Numbered from the stretch's first letter, positions 33,513 to 44,851 are shown. The stretch: 64,000 nucleotides of DNA from Timema cristinae (GCA_039000515.1 JBCFYV010000100.1:27028818-27092817), one strand, 5' to 3'. Notes: generated by a model from the sequence alone, not told the origin. Translations and numbers: made by a program.

Positions 33513-34284
33513 TGGGGCTGGGCCGATGCCCATAACCGATACGATTTATCGGCCTATATTGGCACAATCGGTTAAGGATAGTTCGTTTTTCATCATGCAG
33601 ATATTATACGCCGATAATTCAAAATATATAGATATATTTTAAATTCTCAAGTCAAGAAAATATAATTCATAGTTCAAACAAAAATATTTAAATACAGTCT
33701 CTTGCATGTAAACACAAATTCTTTAACTATGTGCTAGATATTTTATTGTATAATAAACATCAAAACCAACATTCTAAACAAAATAAACAATTCAATTTTA
33801 TTACCTTAAGGCTTATTTCAACTTATGAAATACTTGATAATTATATTAGAGATAAGAATTTTCTCAAGTAACAAAGTTAAACACTATCAAAAACCATATT
33901 AGGTGGGCCAGTATGAGTTTATTTGTTGTAGCTTTATAAAATATTAAAAATATATCATATTTTGCTGCGTAAGGTCGGCTGCGTGCCGATTACTGAGCGC
34001 CCCAAGATCCGCTCGATCGATCGCTCACTGAGCACTCCCCGAGATCCGTTCTATCGATCACTCACTGAGCACTCCCCGAGATCCGCTCTATCGATCACTC
34101 ACTGAGCACTCCCTGAGATCAGTTCTTAGAGTGCGTTCAAGCGCAGTGTCAAAGTACAAATTTACCGCTGTTGTAAATAGTTTAGTTATTTTGTCATTTA
34201 ACTGTGAGCTAATATATTTATCATTAAAAAAAAACTAAATTGGCATCGGCAATATCTACAAAAGGGCGTATCGGCCCAGCCCTA
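33513..34284. mobile_element. hAT-like non-autonomous element
   Basis: The terminal inverted repeats are TGGGGCTGGGCCGATG at the left and, read inward, TAGGGCTGGGCCGATACG at the right. CCGATAC and ATCGG words repeat inside. The flanking 8-mers GTAAAATT (33505-33512) and CTTAAATT (34285-34292) match at 6 of 8. The interior holds a small tandem repeat at 33995-34125. No transposase frame was seen. Confidence 0.72.
33995..34125 (+). repeat. 37-bp tandem repeat, three to four copies
   Basis: The unit is GAGCACTCCCCGAGATCCGC followed by TCTATCGATCACTCACT. The first copy is the most diverged (CCAAGATCCGCTCGATCGAT). It lies inside the hAT-like element and is noticeably more GC-rich than its surroundings. 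Confidence 0.85.
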
Positions 34285-34451
34285 CTTAAATTCATTTCCA
34301 AAATATTATTAACTCAAAAAAATCTTAGTAATTTTTTATTGATGAATGACTAATCACTAACGAATGACCTTAATCACTGTTTCTGTCCACAAATGCGTAA
34401 ATATTTTCTTTTAAATTTCACCTACCTTTGCCTACTAGATCAGCGTTATTC

Positions 34452-34735
34452 AAATGCGTTTAGCGAGAACGGGTAGTAGGATACCGTAGTTTGAAACCGT
34501 ATCCTTGTTCATAACTTTACTAACCATCTGGTAAATCTTCATAATGTATGTGTACAGTACACTAAAAGAGTAGTGACAAGATAGATTTAATAGTAATTAT
34601 ACCCGAATTTAATGTAGGTAAACAAAAATAAACTATTTAGGAAAAACTACACCCAGTACATCTAACCTTGATTCGAACCCCAATCCACTTGACTCCGTAA
34701 AACCCATACAAGAGGAGTTTAACTCCTTTGGTGCG
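34452..34735. mobile_element. Two decayed SINE remnants
   Basis: At 34452-34490 a tail remnant reads GCGAGAACGGGTAGTAGGAT on the plus strand. At 34600-34700 a minus-strand type C body and head remnant shows CTATTTAGGAAAAACTACAC and GATTCGAACCCCAATC. Neither has readable target duplications. Confidence 0.5.
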
Positions 34736-35055
34736 TGATGCAAACTTCAGTAAGCGAACCTAAATAATCGCTTTCGCTAACTTTTTTTTTACTCTAGTAC
34801 ACCATTCCCCTTCCCTTCCCCGTTCCCCTCCATCATCCCTTTTTTCCGCCCTTCTATGTGTGAGTAGACTGTAGAATGCTTATATATAGTTGAGCGTAAC
34901 AAGGGCGGGGGATTGCAACCCTCCACCGGCGACAGTCAGACCGACTCCATCTTGTCCCACCCTTTTATCTCTGTCTCAACCAGTTCCTCTCTTCCTCTCT
35001 TTTCCTTTCCCTTTTTATCTTATTTAAAACAGGGGTTGACAAATATACCAAATAG

Positions 35056-35724
35056 CTTAAGGTGAGTTGGAAGGAAGGGACGCATTCTGAGGATGTTTTT
35101 AAAGTATTTATAACATTTTTTTATGGAATGAATAAAATAATTATCCAGTAGAAACATAGAGTTAAATTATCTTCACGTGGTGATATCAACAGTTCTTGAA
35201 TATCTATCAAGGGTCTCCTGAAATTTAATTACAACATTTTCTCTTCATTTAAAAAGTTTCTCATCAAATGCTAATATGTTAATGACAAATATTCAAAAAT
35301 TAAACTTTAATGTTTCTAATGAAGTGGTGTTTTATTTATTTTGATAAAAAAAATCTTGCTATAAATTGTTATTATTAACACCACGTCTTGCTACCCATTC
35401 GGGTTATACGCACTTACGCTAATGTGTAATGGTAGGGTGATTGTGAGATGAAATGGAGGACCTACAGTTTAACGTGGGATCCAAACCACGGTGGAGGCCT
35501 AGCATTCCACACATTCACAAGTTGTTATTAATACACGTCTTGTCAGAGGGGAAGGAAGGGTTTGGCAATCAGATAAATCTGTGCCGGGACCGAGGATTGA
35601 ACCCTGGACCCCAACATAGAAGTCTGACACCTTACCCCTAGACCGACAGGTCACTTTCTTGCTATAAAAACTGCAAAAACCCTGATGTTAACTCGCGTTC
35701 CATACACTCCTACCTTCTCGTGTA
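35056..35724. mobile_element. Foldback TTAA MITE copy, split by a SINE A
   Basis: The left end CTTAAGGTGAG is at 35056. The arm blocks GTGGTGATATCAACAGTTCT and TTGAATATCTATCAAGGG are at 35178-35215, and a decayed right arm runs to 35724 (CTCCTACCTT). A SINE inserted within TCTTGCTATAAA of the right arm. Confidence 0.75.
35366..35656 (-). mobile_element. SINE type A, full length
   Basis: Minus-strand copy with an intact head, body and tail (CTTGCTACCCATTCGGGTTA). The exact 12-bp duplication TCTTGCTATAAA is at 35354-35365 and 35657-35668. The continuing MITE sequence TATAAAAACTGCAAAAACC after the insertion confirms the empty site. Confidence 0.93.
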
Positions 35725-36434
35725 CAAAAAAATAAAGTCTTTAAAACTTTTTTACTTTCTGTTAAAACAGTTTGTACTTTTTTTAAACCAACAAACTTAT
35801 ATGTTAAGAAAGAAAGGTTAAATATTTAATTCATGCACTAAAACATATTTTTTTTACTATTAAAAATACTATTAATAATTTGTTTGAAAACATTTATTCA
35901 GAAACTTTCATTCATAAGGAATATCGTCAAATCTTCTCCTGCGATACATTTTTATGAAACACGAAAACAAAAGACATAAATGAGTAAATAAAAGCAAGAA
36001 GTCTTACCACTAAAAAATGATGTTCTAGTAAAAGTTATAAAAGAGAAATATCGTAGAAAGGTTGTTCTAAGATAATAATTATTATTTGTTTGTGATAAAA
36101 CATGACTGTATTATTATATTGCAGGAGTTGTTACTATCTGTCCAAAAAAAACAGCTGAATATATCATGATGAGACGCAGGAATAAGGCCCGAAAAGTTGT
36201 TTTATAACTTATGTAACTGTTAGATGCCTAACTCCATACAGTGTGCCTAATATATTATTTATTATCATTAGAATAATTGTGTACTACTAATATATCTAGT
36301 ATTTCCATTTCGTTACGTTTCGCACCATTCCTCCTTGTCAACCTGCCTACATCTCTCTCTTTTAGCAGTTTTATTTTTCTCTTTTTATTTGCACCCTTTT
36401 TTTTAGGTTTTTCCAGTCTGTCTTTCCATCCTGT

Positions 36435-36473
<39 letters not shown>

Positions 36474-37197
36474 CGCTGTTCTCCGTCCCTTTCTCATTTA
36501 TTTATTTTCTTCTCTTTATTTTATCTCCCTCCCTTATTTCTCAGGGGTAAACAAACATGAATGATCTCAGCCATTGATGACGTCAGGTTTGTAAGGGAAA
36601 GAGACCACCGTTTGAGTCAAACAATCAGCGGAGAGTATTTTCTTTTATTGAGGGTTTTTAAGGAATTGCCTACTTGTGTCGTCACAACTAGTAATGATCT
36701 CATATTAATGTATTTACGTTTTATTTGGCGAATTTAAAAAATATAACATTGAAATCAAACCCATACACTCTTAAAAATAATCCTAAAAATATACTCTTAT
36801 ACTGTAATACAATTAAGGTTTTTGATCTTGAAGTAGATTTTTTTTTGTAAACGCAATAAAAAAATCGTTTACAAATTAGGTTGATTGATTTATTCACGAA
36901 AATGGACAGTAGGAATTTTTCTTTCAGAATGTAGAATAGGATCTAGATTAGGAAACAATAAAAAGGTAATTTTGAAATGTAAGTCAATGCTATCCAGGCA
37001 CAACAAGTAGAGTTAGTGCTTGTACTCCTAAACGGAAGAGGGGAAGTGTTATCAGCAGGTAAATTAGAATAAACTAGCCTATTCATTTTATTTCCTTTCT
37101 TTCTATTTCTTATAGTGACGTCAAAGTGTGACAGTGAGTCAAGTCAAGAGACAACCCGCTTTGCAAAATAGCTTTGAAATCTCCAAGTAGGCAATGT
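35725..37197. other. AT-rich stretch with a CT microsatellite
   Basis: A (TC)n tract is at about 36439-36467, within a pyrimidine-rich patch (36350-36540) that yields open frames on both strands by composition. No gene was recognised. Confidence 0.4.
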
Positions 37198-37585
37198 CTT
37201 TAAGGTGGTAGTGTAGATAACATGAGTTAAGGGCAGTAATTTTGATGTTTTTATATCAGAACATTGTTTGGGCCAAAATAAATAAAATATTACTCTAGAT
37301 GAAATATATAGTTTAATTTTCTTCACATGGTGACATCAACAGTTCTTAAATATTTGTCTAGGGTGTCTTGAAATTTAATGACAACGTTTTCTATTCATAT
37401 AAAAAGTTTGTCATCTAATGCCGCTATGATCATGACAGATATTCAACAAATGTTGATATCACCATGTGAAGAAAATTAAACTATGTTTCTACTAGAGCAA
37501 TTATTTATTTACTTTGGACAAAAAATGTTTTACCATAAAAACTGCAAAAACCGTTAGCTTTTCTCACATTCCTCCCACCTTTGGG
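37198..37585. mobile_element. Foldback TTAA MITE copy
   Basis: The left end CTTTAAGGTGG and right end CCCACCTTTGG bracket two arms: CTTCACATGGTGACATCAAC at 37320 and TTGATATCACCATGTGAAGA at 37453. Internal blocks AATAAATAAAATATT and its counterpart also pair. The length is about 388 bp. Confidence 0.8.
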
Positions 37586-37589
37586 ATGG

Positions 37590-38176
37590 ACAGCCTTTTG
37601 GTCAAGTGAACAGCAATCCTGGTTATGTACTCATCTAGAGGTTCCGAATTTGGTTCCCATTGGTGCCGTATATATTTTTTCCCGAAGAGGAATCGTTCCT
37701 CTGGTTACCAGGTCTGTTTAATTAGGCCTAAGCTGGGTTTAATAATTATACTGGCATCACATCGTCTTATCGCACCTTCATGATGCCCCAAACTCGGAAG
37801 ACTTACATATCCACCACTGGTATTAAAAGACCAGGAATGTCTAATACTAAAAATCTGGTGGCGTACGTTAAGAAAAAAACAATCTTACGGGTACCACCTA
37901 ATTGAAAGTAAATATCTTCACATTGTAGTTGCAGACGTCTAGATATCTCGCGTCGTTGAAGTGATTTGATATTTCAAAAGATGGCTTAGTCAAAGAGTGA
38001 AATGAAACCTATTGTAAAGCCTATTTCTCTGATGAACAGCTTTACGTTTTAAGTTTTATGATAAATTAATGGAGTGGGGAAATCAGCTATCTTTCCACAA
38101 CGTTTCACGTTAAATTCGCTACTCTTAGAACAAGGTAGATACATAGAACATACATATAGGCTTTCTCAAAAAATAC
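37590..38176. other. Unassigned stretch
   Basis: The part at 37590-37830 (GAGGTTCCGAATTTGGTTCC near 37641) may be a diverged tRNA-derived unit. Nothing else was recognised. Confidence 0.3.
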
Positions 38177-38410
38177 TCACTCACTGGCAAACCCAATGGG
38201 GAGAGATCATTGGAAAGTCCTAGACGCAGATGATAGGATAACGTTACAATGGATTCGAAAAAGATAGGGTGTATTGGGGTGAATTGGATAGAGCTAGCTC
38301 CAAATAGGGATAGGGTGTTTCAGGATAGACTGGATAGAATTAACTCAAACATGGGATAGGTGGCGTACTTTTTAAATGTGGCAATGAAATTTTGAGCTCG
38401 TTATGCCATA
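38177..38410 (+). pseudogene. Reverse-transcriptase tail fragment with two repeat units
   Basis: It shows GGCAAACCCAATGGGGAGAG (GKPNGE-like), then a broken D-N-V-T-M-D-S segment. Two 46-bp units containing TGGATAGAGCTAGCTC follow, then GGGATAGGTGGCGTACTTTT, the end of the polyprotein. It is the same family as 21420-22711, and close to the unexpanded state. Confidence 0.7.
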
Positions 38411-38564
38411 GAGTAAGTAAGTAAACTCATAAATGAGTACAAAATGTGTGCATTTAATTGTTTTAACTCAGTTAAAGCCGATGCCTATTTGTTCATACTT
38501 TTTGTGCACCATATATTATTTCCCATTGGAGCTATTCACATATTTACACTATAGAAGTGGGTGT

Positions 38565-38727
38565 GAGTAAAGTATAATTGAGAGAAAGTGTACCTGTATT
38601 TGCTGGAAGGAGAGTGTGAAACATTTTAAGAAAAGCTGCCCTCAATTCATCCAAATAGTAGTCGAACCTGTATCTCCTCGTCATCGGCAACTAATTATTT
38701 AGCGAGATTCTAATTTATGTAACCAAT
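38565..38727 (-). mobile_element. SINE type C, decayed
   Basis: Minus-strand body (GTATTTGCTGGAAGGAGAGT) and a head with GTAGTCGAACCTGTATCTCC. The tail is missing or unrecognisable. Confidence 0.55.
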
Positions 38728-39050
38728 TAAGTGAATAATGACTCTTGATTATAACAAGTTGATTGAACCATCGTTTCGTTATGTCGAGGTCGGTGAATTT
38801 TGTCCGCAGGGCCAGTTCTCATCTCAGAGGTCTATGTTGGTCGGTCCCTGGCCGAGTATTGGAGCTGTCCAATAATCAATAAATGAGCGGGATCACAGCG
38901 TAGCTTAGAATACTTCCCACCACACACACAGATCGTGTTCTCTCTCTGATCAAACGCTCTCGAAGAGTAGATAATCCCTTGCCTGCCTGTGTTTCTGGAC
39001 TCGAGGTGTGGTCACGATGAATTGCTTCACTTTCTATAGGCCTAGTCCAT

Positions 39051-39917
39051 AGACAAGGTATACACCAGATCCAGGGCTGGCAACCTTTTCGCCAATCGCC
39101 ACACGTGTTGAATTGCCCATAAAAGTGTGCCGAATTTTAGTTTGCCAGCTCTGACAGTAAAATAAAAAAATTCCTGGTGGTTTGGGCTGATTGTAACGTG
39201 ATATTTCCTGCATATCGTGGAAGCATTCCGCTTTTTGAATGAATCATTGACACAACACTGCCATCCAATACCCCCGTCCACTGCCTTTCCCGACAATTCG
39301 TTTCCTCTATGCATTTAGAAAAAAAATATGTAAAATTTCACACTAAATTGTCCTACAATTTAAATACAAACAATTTTCATCATTTGCGTCTTAGGCAGTT
39401 GTAACTGAGTATCTAAAGTGCACGTCTTGAATAAACTTGCTCTAACATTCGTTTGAGAATTACATTTTCTCAATTTTCAAATCGTGTGGTAAATTTCACT
39501 TATCATTCGTCACACCTGTGGCTTCATTGAGAAATATGTTGCCCTGCTCTGCATTAAATCCTCAGCCATACCGAAGATTCGATTCACTTCTTGAGCCAGG
39601 TTGAGTCCATCAACACTGGGTTCGCTAGTGTCAATGAACAGTGATAAAAGCACTACCAAATGATCAGTTGTTAAACGACTCACTTTTAACATATTCATCA
39701 TAAAGGGACCGTTGTAATCGTAATTTGCAAAATAAGTAATCTCTTTGTGAGGTAGAATAATGTGAAGAGGGGGTTGGGAGTGAAACCATGATTAAAATGA
39801 GTTTTTTAAGTGCCCCTTTATGGCACGTGGCAATCCCTGTGTTGAAGGGCTCAAGCTTTCCCAATGAACGCAGCCATTTTTAATCTAGAGGTTGTGGTTC
39901 TGGTGTATACCTTGTCT
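39051..39917. mobile_element. DNA element with 19-bp perfect terminal inverted repeats
   Basis: AGACAAGGTATACACCAGA at 39051-39069 is exactly the reverse complement of 39899-39917. The inner ends also share CAACCT-type words. The minus strand carries interrupted frames (39510-39701, 39664-39864, 39042-39314) that may be a decayed transposase reading right to left. No catalytic motif was recognised. No target duplication was obvious, so the superfamily is open. Confidence 0.75.
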
Positions 39918-40030
39918 GCGCTGTGGCTTAATCGCTGTTGATGGTCGAAGTCAAGATTTGAATCCCGGCCAGTTACTCTAGGGTCTAGGAACTGTTTTCC
40001 AAAGGTGATATGTCACTAAGATCAGAGATT
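39918..40030 (+). mobile_element. tRNA-like unit, decayed
   Basis: TGTGGCTTAATCGCTGTTGA is A-box-like, and AGATTTGAATCCCGGCC is a B box with T-arm. It is adjacent to the right end of the 867-bp element. The body is not assigned to types A to E. Confidence 0.4.
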
Positions 40031-40044
40031 ATAAATTTAATTCA

Positions 40045-40250
40045 GCCAACCCTAGTGGTCTTGGGGTAAAGTTCTCGCTTCAGGATCCGGTATTTGTGGG
40101 TTCAAACCTAGGAGGGGTTGATGGATTTTTATTGAGTGATACAAATCCGTAGCACAACTTCCTTCGGAGGAGAAGTAAAGCCGTCGGTCCCGTGTCGATT
40201 GGGGCATTTAAAATAACCCCGGAACTTAAGTGAAAATAACTTTCCCGGAA
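40045..40250 (+). mobile_element. SINE type E, 3'-incomplete
   Basis: The head has TAGTGGTCTTGGGGTAAAGT (A-box region) and GGGTTCAAACCTAGG (B box). The body carries GATACAAATCCGTAGCACAA and TTCGGAGGAGAAGTAAAGCC. Sequence departs from type E near 40250 before the tail. Confidence 0.75.
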
Positions 40251-40709
40251 AATGGATTGACCCTTTCACTTTCACCCATGGACAAATTCTTTGGCCAATT
40301 TTTTTTTTTTGTATCTGTAAAATTGTATGTTAGAATTCTGCTTACTCAAGATGTGTTTTTTTTTGCTCCGGACGTCTTATTATCAGTTTGGGTCCATCAT
40401 TATGTTCGGTAGAAGCAAACGGGGTTGTTAAACGTTTTGCGAGCAATTATAATAGCAGATTCGAATTTGTTGTAAAACTAAAATTTTGCAAAAATTAGAT
40501 TACTATCTTTAGTATGATAACCTAGTATTTGTATTAAACTAAATTATTTTTCTATTAAAACAATTTAAGGATGTAGTTATTTATTACTTTTAATGTGATG
40601 GTAAATATTTGTTTTATCTTTTCTTTTATTAAAACTACAAATTTGCTAATAAAAATTGTGTTTTTTTTCTTCCAACAAGTCATCTTTATACTAACATATA
40701 TTTATATTT

Positions 40710-40935
40710 TAGCACAATGTCCTATTATCCGTTCATGCTATACACATATGTGACCTACAAAGTACGTTCATGTGTTAAGGATGAGGAAGACTAAATTTAG
40801 AGGAGGTGTACCCGCATTTGCGTGGCGTATGAGGGAAAAATCATTTATGGGGGAAAATCTCGGTACATTTGACCAGGATACAAACCCTGATATCCCCGTC
40901 ATCGGCAGTCTAATCTATTGCAAGATACTTAAATC
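40710..40935 (-). mobile_element. SINE type C
   Basis: Minus-strand copy: mutated tail (CCTATTATCCGTTCATGCTA), body CGCATTTGCGTGGCGTATGA, head complement ATACAAACCCTGATATCCCC. No target duplication was read. Confidence 0.65.
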
Positions 40936-40980
40936 ACCGAAAAGGGTTATAATTAATTAAAATTATATTTATAAACTAGA

Positions 40981-41218
40981 AATAAACCACTTCGGTGGCC
41001 ACGTGGTCCAGTGCGCTAATCTCGTGTTGGATTAGACTGCGGAAGACTGGGAGATCGTAGTTTGATCTTACTCGGGTGCACTGAAAGGTTTTATCTTAAA
41101 AAAAAAACGCAAATTCAGGTACACTTCCTCTAAATTAAGCCTTCTTAATCCCTAGCTCATTAGTGTAATTAATACATACGCATATAACCTGAACGGGTAG
41201 TAAGACATGATGATAAAA
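40981..41218 (+). mobile_element. SINE type C
   Basis: The head has TGGCCACGTGGTCCAGTGCG (A-box region). The B-box area is mutated (GTAGTTTGATCTTAC). The body is shortened by an A run, and the tail is AACCTGAACGGGTAGTAAGA. This copy shows the type C A-box best. Confidence 0.75.
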
Positions 41219-41284
41219 AAACTAGTAGTATCATTATTATTAAATTATTATTAATTAAAATGTCTTTTTTATACTTGAATCAGC

Positions 41285-41560
41285 CTGAAATGCAATCCCC
41301 CACGAACACAGCCCCTCGATCCATCCTTGTCCCGGGATAACAGTCAAATTTGGAAACCACCAGAAGCTCTGTCGGGTAAACCAGTTTATTCAATTAATAC
41401 TACTATAGATGGTACATAATCCACGTTGTGAGTCCACAAGAAAGCTATACCGACCGAGCGGCCGCCACCGTTAGCGATGATAGTTCCAACATATGGGGAT
41501 AGAAGGTGTCATGTGATCAGCAAAACGAACCCTCCAGTCTTTACTCTCAGTTTTTTAAAT
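41285..41560 (-). mobile_element. SINE-like family G copy
   Basis: The minus strand contains GATCACATGACACC, CGGTCGGTATAGC and TTGTGGACTCACAACGTGG blocks, in the same order as two other copies at 51885-52180 and 61865-62140. The family has a tRNA-like start in the 61865 copy. This copy's head is not recognisable. Confidence 0.55.
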
Positions 41561-41592
41561 CAAGTAGCTCCTCATTTATCCTCATGAGGCTG

Positions 41593-41725
41593 AGTTATTA
41601 CCCCGTTCTGGATTCACTGATTCACAGAAAAAAAAAATTTAAGTGAAGGGGATTGTACCCGGGACTTTTGGATCTACATCCAGGAACTCTCACCACTAAG
41701 CTACTAAGCTACAGAGGTGTTACTA
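41593..41725 (-). mobile_element. tRNA-like unit, decayed
   Basis: On the minus strand CTGTAGCTTAGTAGCTTAGT and GTGGTGAGAG give an A-box region, and AGTCCCGGGTACAATCCCC gives a B box and T-arm. The anticodon-arm region reads GGATGTAGATCC. It is most likely a SINE head or tRNA pseudogene. Confidence 0.5.
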
Positions 41726-41790
41726 ACATACTCCACAACAATGAGACTCCATATATTATATATATGAGCATTACTTCCTTTCGTTAATAT

Positions 41791-42084
41791 GCGGCAGAAG
41801 GGAGCGTGAGTATTTTTACAGTTTTATAGAATATAAATTTTGTGGCAAAAATAAATCAAATATATTTCCAGTAGCAACATAAATTTTAGTTTTCTCTTTA
41901 TTTAAAAAGTTTTGACAATATTCCACGACACTCTTGACATATATTCAAGATCTGTTGATATTAGCACGTGCAGGAAACTAAACTCTACGTTGCTACTGGA
42001 GAAATATTTTATCTATTTTGGCCGAAAAAATGTAATGCAATAAAAACTAAAATTAATCGCGCTCCCTTCTGCCACAGCTTAAGA
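41791..42084. mobile_element. Foldback TTAA MITE copy, short
   Basis: The arms GGCAGAAGGGAGCGTGAG and CGCTCCCTTCTGCCACAGC pair at the ends. CCAGTAGCAACATAAATTTT and CTACGTTGCTACTGGAGAAA pair inside. The 3' end is CTTAAG. It is closest to the copy at 55258-55632 but lacks part of the left inner arm. Confidence 0.75.
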
Positions 42085-42229
42085 TCATGTTTCTGAAACT
42101 TCGGTCTTTTCAAACAGATTTTTTGTCACTACTGTAAATTTACATTTGGGGAAGATGACCTTTTCGAAATGAACGCTTAATTTTGACTTATTAGCCTCTC
42201 TGGCTATCCGCATTTTATTGCTCTATTAG

Positions 42230-42545
42230 GGTAGGTTTAAGGAAGGTATGATATGGAGAAGTTGTATCCGCATTTGAGTGAGGAGGGGAGCCAGAATGGG
42301 AAATATTGATTGAAAATACACTCTCAGTAAGCCAAGCCGGGATTCAAACCCCAACTTCCTCGTCACTTATAAATATCAACAAATCAGACGAACTTAAACG
42401 TTTAGTCCGAGTGCCCACCGATGTGGGTTAAAAAAAAGTAGATTTTAAGGAAATTACTCAGAATTCATTTGTAGAGGTGCTGGAAAACAACTGGGTGGGG
42501 TAAAATGTCTGATACCCTAGTCTGGAATCGAACACCAGCCTCTTG
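42230..42545 (-). mobile_element. SINE type C remnant plus second tRNA-like remnant
   Basis: At 42235-42425 a minus-strand type C body and head appear (GGGATTCAAACCCCAACTTC). At 42440-42545 another tRNA-like unit shows TGGAATCGAACACCAGCC. Both are strongly diverged and their boundaries are approximate. Confidence 0.5.
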
Positions 42546-42856
42546 AGTCTAATCAGGCTTGTTAATCGTGTTCGATAAACATGTAGGTAACGTCCTTGTT
42601 GCATAGAAATTGATCTAAGCGATGAAAATGCAGGTGAATCATGGGATATCAGATTATTTACATGTAGAATAGGAATGCGGAAGTTTATGTTTTGACATTC
42701 CTCGCTTGTTCATTTGCGTAAACATCCAACACAGAACTACGATTAACCAGTTATGAGCAAATTCCAGCTTGTTTCCAAGAACAAGTGGTTAGTAAGTCTG
42801 ACTATAAGTTTCCTAGCTCTGACATAAGATGGGTGAGACCGACTTAGTGCTATGGA

Positions 42857-43590
42857 GACTCTGGTTTGGTTATTTCTTTCTCCATAGCAGAGTGGTAAAG
42901 GAGACCAACTTTGTCTTTTGGGGACTCTGGTTTGAATATTTCTTTCTCATGGCAGAGTGGTAAAGGAGACCAACTCTGTGTCTTGGAGACTCTGGTTTGA
43001 ATATTTCTTTCTCCATGGCAGAGTGGTAAAGGAGACCAACTTTGTGTTTTGGGGACTCTGGTTTGAATATTTCTTTCTCATGGCAGAGTGGTAAAGGAGA
43101 CCAACTTTGTCTTTTGGGGACTCTGGTTTGAATATTTCTTTCTTCATGACAGAGTGGTAAAGGAGACCAACTTTGTGTTTTGGGGACTCTGGTTTGAATA
43201 TTTCTTTCTCCATGGCAGAGTGGTAAAGGAGACCAACTCTGTGTCTTGGAGACTCTGGTTTGAATATTTCTTTCTCCATGGCAGAGTGGTAAAGGAGACC
43301 AACTTTGTGTTTTGGGGACTCTGGTTTGAATATTTCTTTTTCCATGGCAGAGTGGTAAAGGAGACCAACTCTGTGTCTTGGAGACTCTGGTTTGAATATT
43401 TCTTTCTCCATGGCAGAGTGGTAAAGGAGACCAACTTTGTGTTTTGGGGACTCTGGTTTGAATATTTCTTTTCTCCATGGCAGAGTGGTAAAGGAGAACA
43501 ACTTTGTGTTTTGGGGACTCTGGTTTGAATATTTCTTTCTCCATGGCAGAGTGGTAAAGGAGACCAACTTTTTGCTTTGGGACTCTGCTT
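42857..43590 (+). repeat. 66-bp tandem array of tRNA-like units, about 11 copies
   Basis: Each 66-bp unit holds TGGCAGAGTGG, a full match to the pol III A-box pattern. After a 33-bp gap comes GGTTTGAATAT, an 8-of-11 match to the B box. Between them CCAA and TTGG can pair around a 9-base loop, and CAGAGT can pair with ACTCTG. Two monomer versions (CTTTGTGTTTTGGGG and CTCTGTGTCTTGGAG) alternate over part of the array, giving a 132-bp higher-order repeat. Because 66 is divisible by three, long frames stay open on both strands; these are not taken as genes. Confidence 0.9.
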
Positions 43591-43977
43591 TCATTCTTCT
43601 CTGTCAAATTCAATTCAAAGGTTCAGTCATATCCATAAATGGCAGCATTTGTTTGTTTTCTTTGGCGGAGAACTTCAATTGAGTATTTGGGAACAGAGAG
43701 AGGTGGGAGTGTCAGTGGGTCCTACAATGGCAGTGGCAAGAAGTTCACTGGAGTGCTTGATTAACTTGGAAGGTCAGAGTTCATATCCCATCCTGGAATT
43801 CTATGTTGCTTTCCATGGTTTCTCCATGGAAATGCTGGCCCACTTCCTCATATCCTACCTTCTCATCAGCCAGACCAGGGGAATACTGTACAAGGCGTTA
43901 AGCCAGCAAAATAATATATTGCTGGTTACCGTGAAGTCATGATTCAGATCTCAACCAGGTTTATTGGGGTTGGTTCT
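43591..43977 (+). other. Region next to the 66-bp array with a diverged tRNA-like unit
   Basis: At about 43728-43800 AATGGCAGTGGCAAGAAGTT and GTCAGAGTTCATATCCCATC stand at A- and B-box spacing. A TCCATGGTTTCTCCATGGAA palindrome follows. A frame at 43577-43942 remains open but shows no domain. It could be the source element of the array. Confidence 0.4.
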
Positions 43978-43987
43978 ACACGTACCA

Positions 43988-44272
43988 GGTAGGTGACCTG
44001 GCGGTATAGGGATAAGGCATCGGAATTCTGTGCTGGGGTCCAGGTTCAATCCCTGGTCCCAGCACATATTTAACTGATTGCCAAACCCTTCCTTCGCCTC
44101 TGACAAGACGTGTGTATTAGTCTCAACTTGTGAATGTGTGGAATACCAGGCCTCCACCGTGGTTCGGATTCCACGTTAAACTCTAGGTCCTCCATTTCAT
44201 CTCACAATCACCCTACCATTACACATTAGCGTAAGTGCGTATAACCAGAACGGGTAGTAGGACACGGTGCTG

Positions 44273-44307
<35 letters not shown>
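43988..44307 (+). mobile_element. SINE type A, full length with long AAT tract
   Basis: The head GACCTGGCGGTATAGGGATA and B box AGGTTCAATCCCTGGTCC lead into the type A body, tail and about 30 bases of AAT repeats. The exact 10-bp duplication ACACGTACCA is at 43978-43987 and 44308-44317. Confidence 0.92.
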
Positions 44308-44309
<2 letters not shown>

Positions 44310-44449
44310 ACGTACCATTACTAACTTCCCATATCCCTGTTTGTTCAAACCGGGATAATTCCCGTCTAGGATACCCTATAGACTATCTTAAGTTAAGTAA
44401 TTGATAACCTCAGTTATGAAGTACTACTGCTGATAATAAGAATAATGTG

Positions 44450-44851
44450 TTAAGGTGGGGACGTGAGAAGCCTGATTTAAGGTCAGTGTTTTTGTTGTTT
44501 TTATAGCATAACACTTTTTTTTTTTTGACCAAACTAATTAAAATATTTCTCCAGTACAAATATAGAGTTTAATTTTCTTCACATGATGATGTCAACAGTT
44601 GTTGAATATCTGTCATGAGCATGGTGGAATTTGATGAGAAACTTTTTTAAATGAAGAGAACAAGTTTTCATTAAATTCCAGGACATCCATAAAATATATT
44701 TATGAAAGGTTGGTATCACCAAGTGAAGAAAGTTAAACTTTATGTTTCTAAAGGAGAAGGATTTGAATTAGTTTTGTTAAAACAACTGTTTTGATATAAA
44801 AACTGCAAACTCTCTTCTCTTAACTCACGTTCCCTACGATCTCACCTTAAG
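44450..44851. mobile_element. Foldback TTAA MITE copy
   Basis: The left end GTTAAGGTGGGGACGTGAG and right end CTCACCTTAAG bracket the copy. The arm blocks CTTCACATGATGATGTCAAC (44578) and TGGTATCACCAAGTGAAGAA (44710) pair. TTAA is present at both ends. Confidence 0.8.

Noticed and set aside
36255..36564. Overlapping frames of 80 and 95 residues
   Set aside because: They are caused by the CT-rich tract. Both strands are open because of composition.
42857..43590. CRISPR array
   Set aside because: The units are directly contiguous without unique spacers, and the sequence is clearly eukaryotic.
42870..43613. 247-residue open frame on the minus strand and a 146-residue one on the plus strand
   Set aside because: The 66-bp unit is a multiple of three, so frames stay open on both strands. 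No start, splice or domain evidence supports a protein.
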